Below are positions 5,988-11,114 of a DNA stretch of 11,114 bases, piece by piece; the first letter of the stretch is position 1, and every line of letters begins with the position of its first letter. The position numbers were made by a program, and so were the translations under genes. Source of the stretch: Dehalococcoidia bacterium. Its GTDB lineage: Bacteria; Chloroflexota; Dehalococcoidia; Tepidiformales; Tepidiformaceae. The notes under the pieces were generated by a model that worked only from the letters and a program-made list of their open reading frames with translations, ran no database searches and was not told the origin of the DNA. Location: positions 1-11,114 of the forward strand of contig JALOAP010000060.1 in NCBI GenBank assembly GCA_023228745.1. Reading direction: 5' to 3'.

Positions 5988-8216
5988 ATGAACGTCCGGC
6001 TCTCGCTCGCGGCCGTCGCGACCCTCTGCGTCCTCCTTGCCGTCGCCCCGGCCCCCTCCCGCGCAGCGCCGGAGGTCGAGTACCACATGGCCTCGGAGTC
6101 GTACTACCGGCTCGATGTAGCGGCGGGGCGGATGTCCGTCCGGGTCGAGGCTGAGTTGAAGGCGGTACAGGAGACCGCTCAGATCCTGCTTTGGGGCATG
6201 CCCAACGCGGCGAATGTGACAGTCACGCAGGACGGCACGGCGCTCGCCACGGAGTCGTTCACTGAACTCGCGGTCGTTGGCGGCCCGACGGCCATCGTCG
6301 CGACGCTTGCAAAACCGCTGAAGCCGAACCTGAAGACCCGCCTCACGCTCGCCTACGATGTTGGCCCACAGTCCTCGGAGTTGGTGACCATCGAACCGGG
6401 CTACATCGAGGCCCTCTTCGTGAGCCAGGGGCCTGGCTCGTTCGTGTTCATCGATATCCCGGCCACAGGCGATAACTACTTCGAACCGGGCTGCCTGCTC
6501 GCGGCGGACCAGCCCGGCGACGTGCGCGACGCGGGGCTCGAACGCTGGGTGTGTGGCGACGCGGCGGCCATCGCCTTCAACATGGAGGATGCGGCCGTCC
6601 AGGAGCGCTGCGCGCGGCTCGACGACCGCTGCCGCCAGCGCGCCACGGATGGGCCGTTCTCAGCCTTCGCGCAGTCGATTACCGACGAGGCGAAGCGCGG
6701 TGTGCTGGCGATCGATGTACCGCTGGAGCGCGGCCCGGTGCGGCTGATGCTCAAGTACTTCAGGAGCGACCAGGCATGGGCAGAGCGACAGTTCGCCATG
6801 GCTCAGCGCGCGCTTCCACTGCTCGAAACGCTTTTCGGGTTCCCTTACCCGCACGATGTCGCCGACCTTCGCCAGAGCCACTTCATCGAATTCAACGGGG
6901 CAGCGGGCCTGGCGTTCGTGACGAAGGGCGAGATGCTGATCACGAACAGCGGTGACTCCGGCTTCGATGACGAGGTCACGGTACACGAGTTGGCGCATCA
7001 GTGGGCCGGGCCCAAGACCCTGGCGAGTTCCTGGCAATGGGAGGGGTTGGCGGAGTACGCGGTCCGCCGGCTGGCGCCAACGCTCGGGATCGCGCCACGT
7101 GATTGGCGTTGGGCCGCAACCGGGTTCAACGACCCACTTGCGACCTGGTGGAACGGCTCAGCAGTCACGGATAGCGCGTATTGGTACGGAAAGTCGGCCG
7201 CCTTCTGGGACGCCTATGCCGCGGCCATCGGAGGCCCAGATGCGATGACCCGGGTGCTCTCGGCCGTGGACGACCACGCCACGCGGCGCGATGGCGGCTG
7301 GTTCATGGACACCGGTGAGCGCGTCAGCGGCCAGCACCTCGACGAACTCTTCCTGACCTGGGTCTGGAACCGCACGACCAGTGAGCCCCTGCTCGCTGAG
7401 CGCCGCGCCGCGCACGACCTTGTCCGGGGGCTCACGGACCGGGCGAGCGAGCTCGGCCTGGCGGGCGTGCCTTCGGATATCCAGGCGAACCTTGACGCAT
7501 GGCAGTTCCGCCCCATCGCGGCGCAGGTGACCGCGGCCGGTAGTGTGCTGGACGAATATGCCGCAGTCATCGCAAAGGCAGCGGCAGCGGGCTTGCCGCA
7601 AAGCGACGGCGTGGCCAACGCATGGGGGACCGTCAGCACGGCCACCACGCGCACGCTCATCGGCGACCAGCGCCAGGCCATCGATGCTATCGTGGGCGCC
7701 TCCCACGACCTCGCGAACGAGCCTGAAGGTTCGGCCGCCCTGGCCGAGCTCGCCGAGGCGCGCGAGCGGTACGCCGATGGGGACTTCGCCCAGGCCGATC
7801 GGCTGGCAGCTGGCGCGAAGACGACCGCCTATAACGAAGTAGCCTCCGGGCGGATGATCGCCATTGCGAAGCAGAAGCAGGCGGAGTTCCGCCCATCGTT
7901 CCTCAGTCGCATCGGACTTTTCTTCGCCGACCCGGATGGCGATTTGGCTGCAGCCGAATCAGCGCTCGCCGAGGGTGACCATGCAGCAGCGCTGCGGCTG
8001 AGCCGCAGTGCCTACGACGACTGGAGCGGGGCCAAGCGCCGCGGGCTGATGCGGCTTGCGATGCTCATGGGCGGGATGTGTCTGGTCACGGTGGGCACCT
8101 GGTACGTACTACGCCGGCTGGACCCCGACCAGGCGGTGAACCGCCCGCTGGGCACCGGACACGTCATCGAAGAGCGGCGCAGCAGCTGGGCCGACTGGGA
8201 CAACAGCAAGTCCTAG
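5988..8216 (+). CDS. Exported, C-terminally membrane-anchored M1-like (gluzincin) metallopeptidase
   Basis: This 742-aa protein has a Sec signal peptide (about 1-26, hydrophobic LSLAAVATLCVLLAVAPA, cleavage near SRA/A). A beta-rich N-terminal domain follows (about 30-250) with four cysteines C169, C189, C208 and C215 that could form disulfides. The peptidase domain shows HELAH (H333, E334, H337) and, after exactly 18 residues, E356 in EGLAEY: the HExxH-x18-E zinc site of family M1. The segment around Y398/Y400 (YWYGKSAAF) corresponds to the region of the M1 catalytic tyrosine. The M1 exopeptidase motif GAMEN appears instead as GAAGL (304-308), lacking its glutamate. Residues about 500-685 look helical and repeat-like. 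A hydrophobic stretch (about 690-708) is followed by RRLD and a roughly 30-residue tail, predicted to be inside. It is probably a surface zinc peptidase, perhaps not an aminopeptidase; the substrate is unknown. The Shine-Dalgarno is weak. Confidence 0.85.
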   Translation: MNVRLSLAAVATLCVLLAVAPAPSRAAPEVEYHMASESYYRLDVAAGRMSVRVEAELKAVQETAQILLWGMPNAANVTVTQDGTALATESFTELAVVGGPTAIVATLAKPLKPNLKTRLTLAYDVGPQSSELVTIEPGYIEALFVSQGPGSFVFIDIPATGDNYFEPGCLLAADQPGDVRDAGLERWVCGDAAAIAFNMEDAAVQERCARLDDRCRQRATDGPFSAFAQSITDEAKRGVLAIDVPLERGPVRLMLKYFRSDQAWAERQFAMAQRALPLLETLFGFPYPHDVADLRQSHFIEFNGAAGLAFVTKGEMLITNSGDSGFDDEVTVHELAHQWAGPKTLASSWQWEGLAEYAVRRLAPTLGIAPRDWRWAATGFNDPLATWWNGSAVTDSAYWYGKSAAFWDAYAAAIGGPDAMTRVLSAVDDHATRRDGGWFMDTGERVSGQHLDELFLTWVWNRTTSEPLLAERRAAHDLVRGLTDRASELGLAGVPSDIQANLDAWQFRPIAAQVTAAGSVLDEYAAVIAKAAAAGLPQSDGVANAWGTVSTATTRTLIGDQRQAIDAIVGASHDLANEPEGSAALAELAEARERYADGDFAQADRLAAGAKTTAYNEVASGRMIAIAKQKQAEFRPSFLSRIGLFFADPDGDLAAAESALAEGDHAAALRLSRSAYDDWSGAKRRGLMRLAMLMGGMCLVTVGTWYVLRRLDPDQAVNRPLGTGHVIEERRSSWADWDNSKS

Positions 8217-9026
8217 TCAGACCCCGGCGGCCTTCAGGCCGAGCCGTACACCCACCAGGATGAGCGCGCCCGCAAGGACACGCATGATGGTGATTGCAGG
8301 GAGCCGGCGCGCGAGAAATGCACCGAGCTGCGCCCCCGGCACGGCGCCCACCGCGAGCAGCACGGCCTGCTCGAGGGGCTCGTCCCAGCCAAGCGTGCCC
8401 GTCCAGAAGTGCACGGCGGTCCCCTGTGCCGACATGAACGAAAGCACGAACTGCGAGGTGGCCGTCGCAATGTGCACCGGGAAATGGAGCACCGTCACCA
8501 TCACCGGGACGTGGATCACGCCGCCGCCGATCCCGAGCAGGCTGCTGAGAAAACCCACACCGAGGCTGATCGCCAACCCCTTCCAGAGCTGGTAGGAGTA
8601 GACGAAGCGGGGGCCGGAGATATCGCCGATGCTGCGCGACACCACGCCCCAGCCCGTCACGGGCCTCTGGATGGCCTGGACACCACTTCGCAGCGCGAGG
8701 TAGAGCCCGATGGAGACCAGGGTGACGCCGAAGATGGCGTCGAACGTCCGGCGCGGGATGTAGGCAACGACCAGTGCCCCGGCGACCGCCCCGGGCAGCG
8801 TGGCCAATCCAAACCAAAGGCCGCTCCAGTAGTCGATTCGCCGCTGCCGTGCGTAGGCGAACGAACCCGAGATCGCGTTGAGCGTGACGACGAACAGCGA
8901 CATCGCGGTGATGACCTTCGGGTCCCGCTCCGGGTAGATGAGCAGGAGCACGGGGACGAGCACGAACCCGCCGCCGGCGCCGACGATGGTGCCGAAGGTG
9001 CCAACGGCCAGGCCGAGTCCAATCAA
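8217..9026 (-). CDS. TauE/SafE family sulfite/anion permease-like membrane protein
   Basis: This 269-aa hydrophobic protein has about eight membrane segments in two related halves. Each half carries the family glycine motif next to a VP: GTIVGAGGGFVLVP (about 12-25) and SSLLGIGGGVIHVP (about 161-174). Members move sulfite, sulfoacetate or related organic anions, or have unknown cargo; the substrate here cannot be read. The start is uncertain: TTG at 9026 is the first usual start codon, but the frame is open back to the accDA stop (9078) and homologues usually have a few residues before the first helix, so the residues LELADLW just upstream may also be translated. There is no good Shine-Dalgarno. 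Its stop (TGA, 8219-8217) directly abuts the convergent peptidase stop. It lies 51 bp or less downstream of accDA on the same strand, so co-transcription is likely. Confidence 0.85.
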   Translation of the reverse strand: MIGLGLAVGTFGTIVGAGGGFVLVPVLLLIYPERDPKVITAMSLFVVTLNAISGSFAYARQRRIDYWSGLWFGLATLPGAVAGALVVAYIPRRTFDAIFGVTLVSIGLYLALRSGVQAIQRPVTGWGVVSRSIGDISGPRFVYSYQLWKGLAISLGVGFLSSLLGIGGGVIHVPVMVTVLHFPVHIATATSQFVLSFMSAQGTAVHFWTGTLGWDEPLEQAVLLAVGAVPGAQLGAFLARRLPAITIMRVLAGALILVGVRLGLKAAGV

Positions 9027-9077
9027 CCAGAGGTCAGCAAGTTCCAGAGATGCCTGCCGGGGTACGGTCGAGCGAAT

Positions 9078-10889
9078 CTAGACCGGGATGTCCGGGTTGT
9101 CGCCAAATTCGATTCTACGCCGAAGGATCGACCGGCCCCGCAGCCGATCCCAGGCGCCGCCAAGCCGGTCGAGCAGGTGCGCGAGGCGCCGTTCGACCGT
9201 CCCGAAGACCCAGGATCGCGTGGTGCCAGTGCCGCGGTAGCGCGAGTACCGCTGCTGCAGCCGCTTCTTCGGTCGCATTCGCGAGAGCCGGGTGAGTTCG
9301 CGCATGATGCTGCGGCGCAGGAGCAGCGCGGCCTCCGTATGGTCCGTATGCGCGCCTTCGCCCGGTTCGGGGACGGAGGCGTCGACGATACCCAGCTTGA
9401 GGCAGTCGTGCGAGGTGATACGAAGCCGCTCGGCAACCTCCGCCGCGTGCTCCGTGCCGCTGCCAAACAGCAGCTTGGCGGCCTCCTCCGGCCGAATCAC
9501 TTCATAGACGGCGTTGTCGAGCATCAGGACGCGGTCTGCGACGGCGAGGGCGACGGCCGCCTCGGAGTTGCCCTCGCCGGTGATGACCGCGATGGTCGGC
9601 ACCGTCAGTTCGAGCATCGCCGCCGTACACTCCGCGATGGCCGGTCCCTGGCCCTCTTGTTCGCTATCGAAACCGGGGTGGGCCCCCGCGGTGTCGATGA
9701 GCGTGATCACCGGCAGGTGGAACTTCTCTGCGAGGCGCAGGGCGCGCACCGCCTTCCGGAAACCGCCTGCGCGGACCCAACCATCGCCCTTGGCCGCATC
9801 GTGCGGGCGGTTCTGGCCGATGATCACGACGGCCTCGCCCGCGAGCGACGCGAAGCCCGCCACCACCGCCGGATCGTCGCTCCCCGTGCGATCCCCGTGG
9901 ATGGGCGTGAACGACGTCGTCATACGGCCGATGAAGTCAACGGCCGTTGGGCGTGCGTGGTGTCGCGAGAGTTCGAGCTGCTGCAGGGCGCCCCGCTGCG
10001 TGTGCTGGAGGCGCGTCTCGTGGCGCTCGCGCGGAGCGCTGAGCTGGTAGTCGCTCATGAGGATGTCGAGCAGCAGCGCGACCTGGTCACGAAGCTGTTG
10101 CCGCGCTACCACGGCATCGACGAGGCCCCGCTCAAGGTGCGACTCAGACGTGTGTGCGTTCGCCGGGAGGTGACCGCCTTCCTGCTCCTGCACGACGCGT
10201 AGTGCCGCGTAGCCAATAAGCGCATTCGGCTCGGCGATGATGAAGTCGGCGAGGTTCACGAAGCCGGTGTAGGCGGACCCGGTCGTCGGGTCGGTCAAGA
10301 CGCCGATGTGCGGCAGGCCGGCCTTACTGTGCTTCTGGGCGGCCGCAATGACGCGGGGCATCTGCATGAGCGCCAGGAGGCCCTCCTGCATACGCGTACC
10401 GGAGGTGGAACAGACGGTGATAACCGCCGTGCGCCGCGCCTCAGCCTTTTCGAATGCCCGAGCGAGCCGTTCGCCTGCCACCACGCCGATGGAGCCGCCG
10501 AGGAACGCGAAATCGAGCACCGCCACGACCACTTCGCGCCCGAAGAGCGTCCCGGTACCGGTTAGCGCCGCCTCCGCAAGGCCCGTGCGCCGCTGCGCCT
10601 GGATGACGCGCGACCTGTAGGACTGCTTGCCGGAGAACGAAATTGGATCGATGGCGGTGACGCCGCGGTCTGACTCGCGGAACGTCCCGGGATCGAGCAG
10701 CGTGGCGATGCGCTCCATGGCGGTGAGGTGGAAGTGGAACCCGCAGGAGTGGCAGACCCGGTAGCGGTCGTACGATTTCGAGCCTTCGAGATCTGCACCA
10801 CAGGAAAGACACTGCTCCCGGGCCGGTTCCACCGGCTCGATGCCGTCTTCCTGGTCGCTGCGTCGGAGTAGCTCGCGGATTGTCCTCAT
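9078..10889 (-). CDS. accDA: Fused acetyl-CoA carboxylase carboxyltransferase, beta (AccD) plus alpha (AccA)
   Basis: This 603-aa single chain is close to the sum of AccD and AccA. The AccD half (about 1-278) starts with a zinc ribbon, C27-x2-C30-x15-C46-x2-C49, then FLGGSIGVVAGE (129-140), RMQEGLLALMQM (166-177) and LTDPTTG (198-204). The AccA half (about 310-550) has GFRKAVRALRLAEKF (376-390), LIDTAGAHPG (397-406), ITGEGNSEAAVAL (436-448) and VPEPGEGAHTD (506-516). About 50 further residues, many basic, follow the usual AccA end. The role is transfer of carboxyl from biotin carrier protein to acetyl-CoA, giving malonyl-CoA for fatty acid synthesis. Several glycines in the substrate loops of both halves are replaced, so activity or substrate may differ. 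No biotin carrier or carboxylase gene is in view. The ATG at 10889 is 18 bp after the ftsK stop with only a weak ribosome site, which suggests coupling or a shared operon. Confidence 0.88.
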   Translation of the reverse strand: MRTIRELLRRSDQEDGIEPVEPAREQCLSCGADLEGSKSYDRYRVCHSCGFHFHLTAMERIATLLDPGTFRESDRGVTAIDPISFSGKQSYRSRVIQAQRRTGLAEAALTGTGTLFGREVVVAVLDFAFLGGSIGVVAGERLARAFEKAEARRTAVITVCSTSGTRMQEGLLALMQMPRVIAAAQKHSKAGLPHIGVLTDPTTGSAYTGFVNLADFIIAEPNALIGYAALRVVQEQEGGHLPANAHTSESHLERGLVDAVVARQQLRDQVALLLDILMSDYQLSAPRERHETRLQHTQRGALQQLELSRHHARPTAVDFIGRMTTSFTPIHGDRTGSDDPAVVAGFASLAGEAVVIIGQNRPHDAAKGDGWVRAGGFRKAVRALRLAEKFHLPVITLIDTAGAHPGFDSEQEGQGPAIAECTAAMLELTVPTIAVITGEGNSEAAVALAVADRVLMLDNAVYEVIRPEEAAKLLFGSGTEHAAEVAERLRITSHDCLKLGIVDASVPEPGEGAHTDHTEAALLLRRSIMRELTRLSRMRPKKRLQQRYSRYRGTGTTRSWVFGTVERRLAHLLDRLGGAWDRLRGRSILRRRIEFGDNPDIPV

Positions 10890-10907
10890 CGTCGTCGGCT
10901 CAGTGTA

Positions 10908-11114
10908 TCAAAAGGGATCGTCAGCGGCCGCGACGCGATCGAGGACGCGGCGCGACTCGCCCTCCTCGCGTGGCCCGACGATCCCTTCTTCTTCCAGAAT
11001 TTCAATGAGCTTGGCCGCCTTCAGGTAGCCGATGCGCAGGCGCCGCTGGAACAACGAGGGTGACACGCGGCTGTGCTGCCGAGCGAGCGTGCGCCCGCGC
11101 GCGAGCACCGGGTC
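10908..11114 (-). CDS. ftsK: DNA translocase FtsK, C-terminal gamma domain (partial, start beyond right edge)
   Basis: The last 68 residues of a minus-strand gene that enters from the right edge. They begin DPVLARGRTLARQ and continue through VSPSLFQRRLRIGYLKAAKL to LEEEGIVGPREEGESRRVL, the winged-helix gamma domain of FtsK/SpoIIIE. This domain reads chromosome orientation sequences and, in many bacteria, activates XerCD at dif. FtsK pumps chromosomal DNA through the division septum; its motor and membrane domains are outside this window. The frame is open to base 11114, so GTG 11108 is an internal codon and not a start. The stop (TGA, 10910-10908) is 18 bp before accDA. Homology is clear despite the short length. 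Confidence 0.88.
   Translation of the reverse strand, partial: DPVLARGRTLARQHSRVSPSLFQRRLRIGYLKAAKLIEILEEEGIVGPREEGESRRVLDRVAAADDPF

Noticed and set aside
5072..6088. 338-codon minus-strand frame bridging the MFS gene and the start of the M1-like gene
   Set aside because: It is out of frame with the MFS gene, rich in Arg/Ala/Gly, and covers the signal peptide of a well-supported plus-strand gene.
8409..10202. 597-codon plus-strand open frame across the permease and accDA
   Set aside because: It lies antisense to two clearly homologous genes. Its translation is dominated by Arg, Asp, Glu, His and Gly runs without domains, the usual shadow of a GC-rich gene.
10374..10388. Perfect 15-bp palindrome CAGGAGG-C-CCTCCTG
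   Set aside because: It encodes the conserved AccD stretch MQEGLL (codons CAG GAG GGC CTC CTG), so the symmetry is explained by the protein sequence.
11106..11108. GTG at 11108 as the start of a 66-aa small gene
   Set aside because: The frame is open to the window edge and reads as the FtsK gamma domain beginning before this codon.
1..11114. Mobile elements, CRISPR arrays, tRNA or rRNA genes
   Set aside because: I saw no transposase or integrase motifs, no regularly spaced repeats, no terminal inverted repeats and no cloverleaf-like or rRNA-like conserved segments on either strand.

Overview
This is an 11.1 kb window of GC-rich bacterial chromosome with ordinary housekeeping and accessory genes. 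I see no mobile element, CRISPR array, rRNA or tRNA. The gene set suggests a Chloroflexota (Dehalococcoidia/Tepidiformia-like) bacterium: a single-chain AccD-AccA carboxyltransferase, an F420-type luciferase-like oxidoreductase of the MSMEG_2256 family, a LuxR-type HTH fused to a membrane segment and an exported LolA-like domain, and several GTG/TTG starts without a clear Shine-Dalgarno. This lineage call is an inference from family knowledge and no marker gene was placed.

Layout. Bases 1-1236 (-) hold a luciferase-like monooxygenase cut by the left edge. After a 191-bp divergent spacer come a 60-aa unknown protein (1428-1610, +), the membrane-tethered LuxR-type regulator (1680-2768, +), a second, F420-type luciferase-like oxidoreductase (2864-3889, +) and a MarR regulator (3944-4423, +). 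Convergent to MarR, and sharing its stop tetramer CTAG, is a 12-TM MFS transporter (4420 to about 5724, -). A divergent spacer follows, then an exported M1-like (gluzincin) metalloprotein with a C-terminal membrane anchor (5988-8216, +). This abuts tail-to-tail a TauE/SafE-type permease (8217-9026, -). Upstream of the permease on the minus strand are the fused acetyl-CoA carboxylase carboxyltransferase AccDA (9078-10889) and the C-terminus of FtsK (10908-11114, cut by the right edge). FtsK, accDA and the permease are closely spaced and could share a transcript.

How the genes may work together. The MarR gene has a 33-bp dyad directly against its -10 box, which looks like an autoregulatory operator. 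The neighbouring oxidoreductase and MFS pump are plausible regulon members, as in many MarR detoxification loci, but only proximity supports this. The LuxR-like protein looks like a one-component regulator spanning the membrane, and short CTCCWGGAG dyads lie just upstream of it and of the small gene before it.

The observations most worth checking are the altered active-site loops in both halves of AccDA, the MarR operator-like dyad, the tethered regulator, and the M1-like protein with an intact zinc site but no GAMEN glutamate. I found no clear evidence of a wholly new multi-gene system.
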